A stretch of 64,000 nucleotides of DNA from Chromobacterium phragmitis (GTDB taxonomy: Bacteria > Pseudomonadota > Gammaproteobacteria > Burkholderiales > Chromobacteriaceae), in the NCBI RefSeq assembly GCF_003325475.1, contig NZ_CP029495.1, positions 868,001 through 932,000 of the forward strand. Direction: 5' to 3'. The position numbers were made by a program, and so were the translations under genes. The first letter of the stretch is position 1, and every line of letters starts with the position of its first letter. Positions 33,006 to 40,926 of this stretch are shown in pieces. The notes under the pieces were generated by a model. That model made no database searches, was not told the origin of the DNA, and worked only from the letters and a program-made list of their open reading frames with translations.

Positions 33006-33478
33006 CCGCGGCTTACCTTGTCGCGGTAATAGCCTGCCCTCACCTGCATCGGATTGCCGTATACCAGCGAGTAGTCCGGGATCACGCCCGCATCGACTAT
33101 GGTGCCCGCCGCGATCACGCAATAATCGCCTATCACCGCTCCTCCCTTGACCAAGCAATGGGATCCGATGAACACGTGGTGCCCTATCGAGATATCCCGT
33201 CGCTCGATATGCTCCGACATGCCCAGACAGCGTTTATGGGAATCCGCGCAGTTGATCGCCACAAAGGACGCGATATCGCAATCCGCGCCTATCGTCACCT
33301 GGGCGCCCTTGGCATTGACCTCGGACATCGCTCCGATGGCGGTGCGCTCGCCGATATCCGGCGCGCCGTGTATCCAAACCAAGGGATGGAAGCGGTTGGC
33401 GGGGAAATCCGTCATCTCGCTGAACCCTTCGCTCAGAGCTTGCCTGAATGCGTCCTTATCCTGCATCGCGCTCTCCAT
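33002..33478 (-). CDS. Left-handed beta-helix (hexapeptide) acyltransferase
   Basis: 158 residues with repeated hexapeptide turns (IGADCDIASFVAINC, ISIGHHVFIGSHCLVKGGAVIG) ending in VYGNPMQVRAGYYRDK, typical of sugar O- or N-acetyltransferases. The operon has no GNAT-type PseH, the usual N-acetyltransferase of the pseudaminic acid route, so this enzyme may supply that step, or it may add an O-acyl group later. It overlaps both neighbours. Confidence 0.85.
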   Translation of the reverse strand: MESAMQDKDAFRQALSEGFSEMTDFPANRFHPLVWIHGAPDIGERTAIGAMSEVNAKGAQVTIGADCDIASFVAINCADSHKRCLGMSEHIERRDISIGHHVFIGSHCLVKGGAVIGDYCVIAAGTIVDAGVIPDYSLVYGNPMQVRAGYYRDKVSRG

Positions 33479-34535
33479 TTGCCATCATTTCGCCCAAACG
33501 CAATTTCTGCCCGGCTCTGATCGGAACGGCTGCCACCAGGCCAAGCGCCTGCTGCAGCATATCCGGAGACAGCCCTCCTCCAGGCCTGCGCAAGCCGATG
33601 TTCTCCTCGGTCAACGCCTCGCCGGCGGCGATGTCTCTCAAAGCCACGACGCTGCGGCGGGCCAGCGTTCTCATTTCCATCTCGGCGGGAGTGGGGCGTA
33701 CCCGCGGATCTCCCAGCAAGACATCCGCCAGGCGAATGCCGTCCAGCCATGCCCGCAGATTGCGCGGCTCTTCCGAAAACCAATGATCCGGCCCCGGCAA
33801 GCCATGGTCCAACGTGAAGTGCTTCTCGAATACGCAAGCGCCCAAGGCCCGGGCCAGCATGGCCGCATCCCGTCCTTGAGAGTGGTCGGAAAATCCCGTG
33901 ACCAGCCCGGGAAAGCCCTGCCGCAGGGTGGTCAGCTTGGCGACGTTCACATCCTCCGCCGGCGTGGGATACTGCGAGGTGCATAGCAACAGCACAACCG
34001 GGCGCCCCTCGAACCACCCCGCGGCATCCAGCGCCTGATGTACCTCGGCCATATCCGACATGCCGCAGGAAAGCAACAAGGGCAGGCCCGCCTCGCGATA
34101 CCGGCGGATCTGGGGCAGATTGGTGAAGTCATCCGACCCGATCTTGACCGCCGGAATGCCCAGCTCCAGCAACAGCTGCAAATCGCCGATATTCTGCGGC
34201 GTGGACAAAAACACTATTCCCGCGCTGTCGCAGTGACGCTTGATGGCGCGCCACTGATCCACGCCGAATTCGTGCCGTTTGAACATCTGCAGCATGGGTT
34301 CGGTCACGCTGCGGCCTTGCGACTGATAGGTATAGGTTTGCGCGGGATCTCCGCAGAACTCTTCCGCTTTGAAAGTCTGGAATTTGACGGCGTCCGCGCC
34401 CATGGCTTTGGCCGCGTCTATCATCTTCATCGCCTGCTGCAAGTCGCCGTTGTGATTGATCCCGACCTCCGCGATGCAAAAGGCCGGCTCGCCCTCGCCA
34501 ACCCAGCGCTGTCCTATCTGCAACCGTCTATCCAT
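33456..34535 (-). CDS. Nonulosonate synthase 1 (NeuB family, with SAF domain)
   Basis: Condenses a 6-carbon amino sugar with phosphoenolpyruvate to a 9-carbon acid. 359 residues: an NeuB TIM barrel (AEVGINHNGDL near 22; ADAVKFQTF; KIGSDDFTNLP; CTSQYPTPAED; GFSDHSQG; EKHFTLDHGLPGPDHWFS) and a C-terminal SAF/antifreeze-like domain from about 300 (RRSVVALRDIAAGEALTEENI). Motifs are intact. The pattern SDDFTNLP is nearer neuraminic/legionaminic than Campylobacter PseI, so the exact product is open. It lies 3 nt after pseG and overlaps the acyltransferase gene by 23 bp. Confidence 0.88.
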   Translation of the reverse strand: MDRRLQIGQRWVGEGEPAFCIAEVGINHNGDLQQAMKMIDAAKAMGADAVKFQTFKAEEFCGDPAQTYTYQSQGRSVTEPMLQMFKRHEFGVDQWRAIKRHCDSAGIVFLSTPQNIGDLQLLLELGIPAVKIGSDDFTNLPQIRRYREAGLPLLLSCGMSDMAEVHQALDAAGWFEGRPVVLLLCTSQYPTPAEDVNVAKLTTLRQGFPGLVTGFSDHSQGRDAAMLARALGACVFEKHFTLDHGLPGPDHWFSEEPRNLRAWLDGIRLADVLLGDPRVRPTPAEMEMRTLARRSVVALRDIAAGEALTEENIGLRRPGGGLSPDMLQQALGLVAAVPIRAGQKLRLGEMMANGERDAG

Positions 34536-34538
34536 CGC

Positions 34539-35561
34539 TCATTCCCATTCGGCTATGACATCCCACACTCGCCGCGCGCCCAGGCCATCGACCAAGCGGA
34601 ACGCGGCCTTCGACATGCGGCTCAATTCTTCCGGCCGCAACGAAAGCAGCGCTTGGGCATAGTCGCTCTCATTCAATCGTTCGGCGAAACCCAAAACCCT
34701 GGCCGCGCCGGCATGTTCCAACGCCCGGCACACTTCGGCCTGATTATCGGCCAATTGCGCCACCAAAGCGGGCAAACCCAAGGCGCAGCGCTCCCAGCTG
34801 GCCGACCCCGCGCTGCCGACGCAGACATCCGCCTCGCGCACCAGGCGGGCCATGTAGCCGATCTGATGATGATGCGTCCAGCCCTGTTCTGCGCACAGCC
34901 GGCCAATGCCAGCCGGATCAGGATGGCCGTCGCCGGTCACCACATCCACCCGCAGCGGCAATCCAGATTCCGCGATGCCGCGTAGCGCCTTGCCGGTTTC
35001 GTCGCCGGCATCACCGCTGCTGAGAAAAACCAGCGCGCGGCCCAGGCTGCTTCTTGGAACGCAATCCGCGCGCAACGCGGCGAACTCGGGCCGGAGCAAG
35101 GCGTAACGCGGCCCCAACAGCAAAGCGCAATCCGCCGGTACCTTGCCGAGATAGCGTCCGCCGCCCGGCCGGCAGTCGTTTTGATCAAGCAGCAAGTCGC
35201 AGTCATGGCGGCGATCTGCCATATCATCCAACGCCAGCAGCCAGGCTGCCTCCAACCTCAGCGGCCTCTCCCACTCTGCGTCCAGTCCATAGTGGTCCAC
35301 CACTACGCCGCATGCAGGCCCGGCTCTCATCCAATCCAGGCAGACCGCAGCATCCTCGGCCGCTCCGCCCTCGGGGTCCAGATCCAATATCCGGCACCCC
35401 GCCCTCTCCGCCACGCCCCGCCATGCCGGCGGCAGGGCCCGGCTGGCCAGCGCGACGTCCGCGCCTTCCCGCAGCCGGGAATCCAGCAAGGCGAGGCATC
35501 GCATCAAATGCCCCCCGCCCACGGCAGGGCCCGCGTCAGCCCGCAGCAGTATCCGGCGCAT
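34539..35561 (-). CDS. pseG: UDP-2,4-diacetamido-trideoxy-altropyranose hydrolase PseG
   Basis: Inverting GT-B-fold hydrolase that frees 2,4-diacetamido-2,4,6-trideoxy-altrose from UDP before condensation with PEP. The N-terminus RILLRADAGPAVGGGHLMRCLALLD carries the conserved His, and GSAGSASWERCALGLPALV is the nucleotide-binding loop. 340 residues, similar to or slightly longer than known PseG. The first 26 bp overlap the 3' end of pseF. Confidence 0.9.
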   Translation of the reverse strand: MRRILLRADAGPAVGGGHLMRCLALLDSRLREGADVALASRALPPAWRGVAERAGCRILDLDPEGGAAEDAAVCLDWMRAGPACGVVVDHYGLDAEWERPLRLEAAWLLALDDMADRRHDCDLLLDQNDCRPGGGRYLGKVPADCALLLGPRYALLRPEFAALRADCVPRSSLGRALVFLSSGDAGDETGKALRGIAESGLPLRVDVVTGDGHPDPAGIGRLCAEQGWTHHHQIGYMARLVREADVCVGSAGSASWERCALGLPALVAQLADNQAEVCRALEHAGAARVLGFAERLNESDYAQALLSLRPEELSRMSKAAFRLVDGLGARRVWDVIAEWE

Positions 35562-36246
35562 ATCCCATCAGCCCCCGCGCCAGACATTCCGCCAGGCGAA
35601 AATCATCCAGCGTGTCGATGTCCACCGAGCGCGCGAACGGCATCAGGTGCGCGCGCATGCCCGTGCCGTAGAATTCGCGCTCGCGGCGGAAAGCCTCGAC
35701 ATCGACGGCATAGGTGCTGCCGTTTCCGGCCACCAGCGCGCCGAACTCCCGACTGGGCCGATTGCACAGCTCCGGCCACATCGGACTCGCGGCGCCGTCC
35801 TCTCCATACCTCAACGCCTGATACGGGTAATGGGTATACGTCGTCGCCGCGATGGAGAAATCGCAATGCCCGGGCTGCAGCAGCCCCATCACCGCGCGGA
35901 TATCGTCGGCGTCGCGCAAGGGCGCGGTCGCGTACAGCACGCACAATTGCCGGTATGTCCGTCCAGCAGCGGCCTCGCGGTCCAACAATTCCAGACAGAC
36001 CTCGGCCACGCTGGCGGTATCGCTGCCCAACGCCGGCGGGCGGCGATCCACCTCCGCGCCGCAATCGACCGCCAGCCGGGCGATCTCGTCGTCGTCGGTG
36101 GACACCAGCACCCGGTCGAAACAGCCAGACCGCAAGGCCGCCTCCACGCTGTAGGCCAGCATGGGACGGCCGAGAAACGGCAGCGCGTTCTTGCGCGGCA
36201 ACCGTTTGGAGCCGCCCCGCGCGGGGATCAGCGCCAGTTTAGCCAT
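35536..36246 (-). CDS. pseF: CMP-nonulosonate (pseudaminic acid) cytidylyltransferase
   Basis: Activates the 9-carbon acid with CTP. 236 residues. IPARGGSKRLPRKNALPF is the nucleotide-binding loop of the CMP-sialate synthase family, followed by RVLVSTDDDEIARLA and the metal-binding SVDIDTLDDFRLAE. The only such activating enzyme in the operon, so it must serve both synthases unless another exists elsewhere. Start ATG 36246 overlaps the upstream synthase gene by 8 bp. Confidence 0.9.
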   Translation of the reverse strand: MAKLALIPARGGSKRLPRKNALPFLGRPMLAYSVEAALRSGCFDRVLVSTDDDEIARLAVDCGAEVDRRPPALGSDTASVAEVCLELLDREAAAGRTYRQLCVLYATAPLRDADDIRAVMGLLQPGHCDFSIAATTYTHYPYQALRYGEDGAASPMWPELCNRPSREFGALVAGNGSTYAVDVEAFRREREFYGTGMRAHLMPFARSVDIDTLDDFRLAECLARGLMGYAPDTAAG

Positions 36247-37309
36247 GCTGCAGATCATCCCAGGCCAGCAGGTGTCCGGCAGGCAGATCGCGCGCCAGCA
36301 CGCGCTCGCGCAGGCCTTCGTACTGATCCGGCCCGATGCCGTGCCCCGGGCGGCGGAAATCCACCGCCAGCTCGGACAGCCGCTGGCCCGCCCGCGCAGG
36401 CTGCGCCAGGAACACGCTGCGCCGTATGCGCTTGCGCTTCTCCATCTCTTCCGGATGCAGGATGCGCCTGTGGCTGCCCAAGGCGGTTTCCACGTCGCGA
36501 ATCGCGTGGATGAAGGCCGCCATCTCTTGCGGCTCCAGCGAGAACACATGCTCCACGCTGCGAGTGCAGCGGTCCATGGTGATGGTCTTCTCCAGCAGAT
36601 TGGCGCCCAGCGCCAGCGCGGCGACGTCCATGTCCCACCCTGGGGTATGGTCGGAAAACGCCACCGGGTAGGGGAACATCTTCTTCAAGGTGGCGATGAT
36701 GTTGAGATTGATGCTGTTCAGACGCGCCGGGTAGCCGGACGGGCATTGGTGGATGATGATGCTCTCGTTGCCCTCGGCTCGGATCACGTCCACCGCGGCC
36801 TCGATCTCGCCCAGCGTCGCGTTGCCGGTGTCCAGCTGCACGCACATGCCGGTGCGGGCGGCCTGGCGCAGCAACGGGAAATGATTGACGTCCGCCGAAG
36901 CGATCTTGATCGAAGCGCAGCCCAGCTCTTCCAGCAGGCGGATGTCCTCTTCGAACGATACGGTGGAGAAGAAGGCCAGGCCCAGGCTGTCGCAATAGGC
37001 TTTCAGCTCGCGCCACTCTTCCCGCTCCAGACAGCGGCGGCGCAAAATCTGGTACAACGGCTCCTCCACCGTCTCCATGCGGCCGCTGGCCTTGTCGACC
37101 AGCACTTCGTAACTGAACAGCTGCTGCTTGTCGGCGCACAGCTTGTCGGCGTCGAATATCTGGAATTTGACGGCGTCGGCGCCCGCCTCCGCCGCCAGCT
37201 TCACCAACTGCTTGGCGGACGCCAGGCTGTCATGCGTCGGCCCCGCCTCATAAGTGATGAAGCAAGGATGGCCATCGCCTACCGCTCGTTTGCCAAAATA
37301 TACGGTCAT
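36239..37309 (-). CDS. Nonulosonate synthase 2 (NeuB family)
   Basis: 356 residues. A second, clearly different NeuB-type PEP condensing enzyme: ITYEAGPTHDSLASAKQLVKL, ADAVKFQIFDADKL, SIKIASADVNHFPLL, IIIHQCPSGYPA and FSDHTPGWDMD. A SAF-like C-terminal domain from about 290 is present (RRSVFLAQPARAGQRLSELAV). The His-Gln-Cys-Pro-Ser-Gly-Tyr-Pro loop corresponds to the PEP-binding CTSxYP loop. Start overlaps pseC by ATGA. Being placed right after pseB-pseC it may be the pathway's own PseI equivalent, but this is not certain. Confidence 0.86.
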   Translation of the reverse strand: MTVYFGKRAVGDGHPCFITYEAGPTHDSLASAKQLVKLAAEAGADAVKFQIFDADKLCADKQQLFSYEVLVDKASGRMETVEEPLYQILRRRCLEREEWRELKAYCDSLGLAFFSTVSFEEDIRLLEELGCASIKIASADVNHFPLLRQAARTGMCVQLDTGNATLGEIEAAVDVIRAEGNESIIIHQCPSGYPARLNSINLNIIATLKKMFPYPVAFSDHTPGWDMDVAALALGANLLEKTITMDRCTRSVEHVFSLEPQEMAAFIHAIRDVETALGSHRRILHPEEMEKRKRIRRSVFLAQPARAGQRLSELAVDFRRPGHGIGPDQYEGLRERVLARDLPAGHLLAWDDLQHG

Positions 37310-38472
37310 GATGCGATCTCGCTCAAAGAGGTGCGAACAGCCTGGATCACGCGATCGAAGGCTTCGTCCGTCAGGTCGTAATACAGCGGCAGCGACAACG
37401 CCCGCTGATAATAAGCCTCAGCCACCGGGCACAAGCCATCCCGGAACCCCAATTGCCGATAGTAGGGCTGCTGATACACCGGCTGGTAATGGACATTGGC
37501 CAGAATACCCTCGGCGCGCAGCGCGTCGAACAGCGGCCGCCTCCACTGCGGCTGGTCCAGCCGGGCCGCCAGCAGGTGCCAGGCGGGATCGGTTTCCGGC
37601 AATTGCCGCGGCAAGCTCAACGGCAGATCCTCCAGCTCGCGGCGGTAATCCGCCACGCGCCGCCGCCGGCGCTCGACGAAGGCGTCCAGCCTGTCCATCT
37701 GGCTCGCGCCGAGCGCCGCCTGGATATCGGTCATCCGGTAGTTGAAGCCCAGCTCCAACTGCTGATAGCACCAGCCGCCTTCCGCCTCGCCGCGCATTTG
37801 CGCCGGATCGCGCGTGATGCCGTGAGAGCGCAGCCGCAGCAAACGCTGGTACAGCTCGGGGTCATTGGTCAGCACCATGCCGCCCTCGCCGCTGGTGATG
37901 ATCTTGACCGGGTGAAAGCTGAACACGGCGGCGTCGGAATGGCGGCAGCCGCCGACGGCTTCGCCCAAATAGCGGCCGCCTATCGCATGCGAAGCGTCCT
38001 CCAGCACCTTGCAACCGTAGCGGCGCGCCACTTCGGCGATCTCCCGCATCTGGCAGGACTGCCCGGCGAAATGGACAGGAATCAACACCGCCGGCAACGT
38101 CCCCTCCCGCGCAGCCTGCTCGAACTTGGCCTCCAGCGCGTCCGGGGACAGGTTGAAGGTTTCGCCGTCGATATCGACGAAATCGATATCGGCGCCGCAG
38201 TAGCGCGCGCAATTGGCGGAAGCCACGAAGGTATTGGGCGCGGTCCATACCCGCGCGCCCTCCGCCACGCCCAAGCCCAGGCAGGCGATGTGCAACGCGG
38301 CGGTGGCGTTGCAGACCGCCACCGCGTGGCGGGCGCCGCAGTAGTCCGCCACTTTGCGCTCGAAACGCTCGATCGCCGGTCCTTGCGTCAGCCAATCGGA
38401 GCGCAGCACGGCCTCCACCGCGGCGATATCCGCCTCGTCTATGTTCTGCCTGCCATAAGGGATGCTAAACAT
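37306..38472 (-). CDS. pseC: UDP-4-amino-4,6-dideoxy-altrosamine aminotransferase PseC
   Basis: PLP-dependent DegT/DnrJ/EryC1-type transaminase that installs the 4-amino group in the second step of pseudaminic acid synthesis. 388 residues. It starts IPYGRQNIDEADIAAVEAVLRSDWLTQGPAIERFE, typical of PseC; the PLP-binding Lys is in FSFHPVKIITSGEGGMV. It overlaps pseB by 8 bp and the next gene by 4 bp. Confidence 0.92.
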   Translation of the reverse strand: MFSIPYGRQNIDEADIAAVEAVLRSDWLTQGPAIERFERKVADYCGARHAVAVCNATAALHIACLGLGVAEGARVWTAPNTFVASANCARYCGADIDFVDIDGETFNLSPDALEAKFEQAAREGTLPAVLIPVHFAGQSCQMREIAEVARRYGCKVLEDASHAIGGRYLGEAVGGCRHSDAAVFSFHPVKIITSGEGGMVLTNDPELYQRLLRLRSHGITRDPAQMRGEAEGGWCYQQLELGFNYRMTDIQAALGASQMDRLDAFVERRRRRVADYRRELEDLPLSLPRQLPETDPAWHLLAARLDQPQWRRPLFDALRAEGILANVHYQPVYQQPYYRQLGFRDGLCPVAEAYYQRALSLPLYYDLTDEAFDRVIQAVRTSLSEIAS

Positions 38473-39463
38473 AGAGCTGCCGGTCCAGTTCCTGCAGCTC
38501 CTCCACCGTCAGGAACCAGGGGTTATTGTCCGAGGTGTACTTGAAGCCTTCCGCGACCAGCGCGCCCTGCTCCATCAACCCGTTGCTGCTGTATTCGTTC
38601 TGAACCACGAAACGGATGGACGGCGTGATAACGTAGTGATCATCGAATTCAAACGTGTGGTAACTGTCGTCGCGGGCGATCATCATCTCGTGCAGCTTCT
38701 CGCCCGGCCGGATGCCTATCACATGCTGCTTGAGATCCGGCGCCATCGCCTGCGCCAGATCCACCACCCGCACCGAGGGGATCTTGGGCACGAACAACTC
38801 GCCGCCCTGCATCCGGGCGAAGCTTTTCAACACCAAGTCCACGCCCTGCTGCAAGGTGATCCAGAAACGCGTCATCCTCGGGTCGGTGATGGGCAGGCTA
38901 TCGGCCCCCTCGGCGATAAGCTTGCGGAAGAAAGGGACGACCGAGCCGCGCGACCCCACCACATTGCCATAACGCACGACCGCGAAGCGGGTCTTGTAGC
39001 CGCCGGCGATGTTGTTGGCGGCGACGAACAGCTTGTCGGACAGCAGTTTGGTCGCGCCGTACAGATTGATCGGACTGGCCGCCTTGTCGGTAGACAAGGC
39101 CACGACCCGCTCCACCCCGCACTCCAGCGCGGCATTGATGATGTTCTCCGCGCCGTTGACATTGGTGCGTATGCATTCGGTGGGATTGTACTCGGCGGCC
39201 GGCACCTGCTTCAGCGCGGCGGCATGCACCACATAGTCGATGCCCCGCATCGCCTGCTTCAGCCGCTCCGGATCACGCACATCGCCCAAGAAGAAGCGCA
39301 TGCAGGGATCGGTGAATTCCTGCTGCATCTCGAACTGTTTCAGTTCGTCTCGCGAAAACACTACCACCCGGGCAGGCTTGTAGCGAGCCAGCAAGGTGCG
39401 GATGAACATCCGGCCGAACGAACCGGTGCCGCCACTGATCAACAACGACTTATTATCAAACAT
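38465..39463 (-). CDS. pseB: UDP-N-acetylglucosamine 4,6-dehydratase (inverting) PseB
   Basis: First enzyme of the pseudaminic acid pathway: dehydrates and C5-epimerises UDP-GlcNAc. An SDR with GGTGSFGRMFIRTLL near the N-terminus (residues about 10-24), FSRDELKQFEMQQ, the catalytic region STDKAASPINLYGATK with the Y-x3-K motif, and RYGNVVGSRGSV. 332 residues as usual. SD GGGAG precedes ATG 39463. It follows the phosphorylase gene by 53 bp, so it may be transcribed from the phosphorylase promoter or its own. Confidence 0.94.
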   Translation of the reverse strand: MFDNKSLLISGGTGSFGRMFIRTLLARYKPARVVVFSRDELKQFEMQQEFTDPCMRFFLGDVRDPERLKQAMRGIDYVVHAAALKQVPAAEYNPTECIRTNVNGAENIINAALECGVERVVALSTDKAASPINLYGATKLLSDKLFVAANNIAGGYKTRFAVVRYGNVVGSRGSVVPFFRKLIAEGADSLPITDPRMTRFWITLQQGVDLVLKSFARMQGGELFVPKIPSVRVVDLAQAMAPDLKQHVIGIRPGEKLHEMMIARDDSYHTFEFDDHYVITPSIRFVVQNEYSSNGLMEQGALVAEGFKYTSDNNPWFLTVEELQELDRQLYV

Positions 39464-39516
39464 GTCTCCCGCCTCCCCAGATGGATCCGGCACGCCGCGA
39501 ATCGTCGACGCCGACG

Positions 39517-40248
39517 TCACGACTGGGCCAGTAGCTCAAGCAACGTGGCGGTGACCGCCTCGACTCCCGCGGCACCTGTCGCGGCGTCGAACTGCACCGT
39601 GGCGTTGCCGCCCTTGCCTGCGGCCCGATTGCTGACCAGGCACAAATGGGCATAAGGCAGCTCTAGCTCCCTGGCCAGGGCGGCTTCCGGCATGCCGGTC
39701 ATACCCACGATATCGGCCCCGTCCCTCTCCAACCTTAGAACTTCCGCGGCGCTTTCCAGCCTGGGCCCCTGCGTGCAGGCGTAAACGCCATCGTAGACGC
39801 CGCTGATGCCGGTGCTCTGGAGCGCGCTTTTAAGCCGCCCGCGCAAAGCCGCGTCATAGGGAGAAGTGAACTCGGCATGAACCACGGGGCGCTCGGGCCC
39901 TTCGAAGAAGGTGTGCTTGCGCCCCCAGCTGTAGTCGATGATGTCGTGCGGCACCACCAGTCGGCCAGCCCCCATGTCGGGCCGGATCCCGCCGACGGTG
40001 CCGATGGCGATCACGCCTTTGACGCCCTGGTTATGCAGCGCCCACAGATTGGCGCGGTAATTGATCTCGTGCGGCGCCAGCGAATGGCCGTAGCCGTGGC
40101 GAGCGATGAACACCACATTCTGACCGGACAATCTGCCAAAGGTCAGCGCGCAGGAAGGATCGCCGTAAGGTGTGCGCACAACCTGGCGATGTGTGACATC
40201 CAGTACCGGCAGCTGGGCCAGCCCGCTGCCGCCGATGATAGCCAACAT
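39517..40248 (-). CDS. mtnP: S-methyl-5'-thioadenosine/thioinosine phosphorylase
   Basis: A purine-nucleoside-phosphorylase family 2 enzyme (243 aa) that splits the 5'-methylthio nucleoside left from polyamine and acyl-homoserine-lactone synthesis. Conserved parts: IIGGSGLAQLP (phosphate site), FIARHGYGHSLAPHEINYRANLWAL, GTVGGIRPDMGAG, CTQGPRLES and GMTGMPEAALARELEL. The sequence style (HxxNYRANLWAL, GMTGMPEA) is close to Pseudomonas methylthioinosine phosphorylase. SD AAAGGAG lies 6 nt before ATG 40248. Its place at the head of the pse genes is not explained by the pathway. Confidence 0.9.
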   Translation of the reverse strand: MLAIIGGSGLAQLPVLDVTHRQVVRTPYGDPSCALTFGRLSGQNVVFIARHGYGHSLAPHEINYRANLWALHNQGVKGVIAIGTVGGIRPDMGAGRLVVPHDIIDYSWGRKHTFFEGPERPVVHAEFTSPYDAALRGRLKSALQSTGISGVYDGVYACTQGPRLESAAEVLRLERDGADIVGMTGMPEAALARELELPYAHLCLVSNRAAGKGGNATVQFDAATGAAGVEAVTATLLELLAQS

Positions 40249-40671
40249 ATTATTCTCCTTTGTTCCCGCGCGGCCATCGGCCAGCCAAGCGCCGTCCGAT
40301 GCGACGGTTTTACCCGCTTCCCATATCCCCGTCAGCCTGATTATGTCTGAATCCGGCTGCTTCAGGATAGTGCGCGGAGAAGGCTGGAGCCGGCTTTTCC
40401 TGCTTTTCCTTCTCGATGCCGGCGGCCCTGGCATATCGAGAGAACATATTTTCGCCAGGAAAAAAACCGCCGCGCGCGCTCTTGGCAGCGTCATACCATC
40501 CGGTCTCCACATCCGGCATTTTCCTGCCCCGCCGCGGCCACCTCCTTCGCGCAGGCCTCGGCCCTTTCCGCCCAGACCAAAATCAATCCGCCTCCGGCAG
40601 AAAAATTACACAAGCATCGCAAAACGACAATGGGAAGCCAGGCGAACCCAGGAAAATCCGCTTGCCCTTAC
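40249..40671. other. Intergenic region between mtnP and chuP
   Basis: About 420 bp with no convincing gene. It must hold the promoter of the mtnP-pse run (minus strand) and the upstream part of the chu promoter. A 69-codon minus-strand frame at 40310-40519 has no clear SD or relative and was not accepted. No strong hairpin was seen. Confidence 0.5.
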
Positions 40672-40692
40672 AAATGATAATAGTTATCATTT
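40672..40692. promoter_or_regulatory. Fur box at the chuP start
   Basis: AAATGATAA, TAG, TTATCATTT: a perfect 9-bp inverted repeat equal to the core of the Fur consensus. It overlaps a plausible sigma-70 promoter (TTGCCC at 40662, TATCAT at 40685, 17-bp spacer) and ends only 4 bp before the chuP ATG. Iron-replete Fur would block the operon. Confidence 0.92.
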
Positions 40693-40696
40693 CCAT

Positions 40697-40870
40697 ATGA
40701 ACGCACATTATCCGCCCACCGCCCCGGCCAAACCGCCCGCCGCCGCGTCGCCGCCTCTATTGCACAGCCGCCAGCTGTTCGGCGGCGGCCGCGAAGTGCT
40801 GATCGAACACCAAGGCGAGCTTTACCGTCTGCAACTCACCCGCAACGGCAAACTGATACTGATCAAATAA
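40697..40870 (+). CDS. chuP: HemP/HmuP-family heme uptake regulator ChuP
   Basis: A 57-residue protein. Its second half (HSRQLFGGGREVLIEHQGELYRLQLTRNGKLILIK) is the HemP/HmuP domain. Members promote expression of the heme receptor; the Chromobacterium violaceum protein, ChuP, links heme and siderophore use. The N-terminal 20 residues are Pro/Ala-rich. ATG 40697 has no SD, and the likely promoter would start transcription at or next to the ATG, so the mRNA may be leaderless. It is the first gene of the chu operon. Confidence 0.9.
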   Translation: MNAHYPPTAPAKPPAAASPPLLHSRQLFGGGREVLIEHQGELYRLQLTRNGKLILIK

Positions 40871-40926
40871 CAACCGCAAGCCAGCCGACGCCAGCCAGCG
40901 GAAACAACAACGACATTGGAGTTTCC

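Noticed and set aside
40310..40519. A 69-codon minus-strand gene upstream of mtnP
   Set aside because: No clear ribosome-binding site, no recognisable domain, and it ends within the leader of mtnP.
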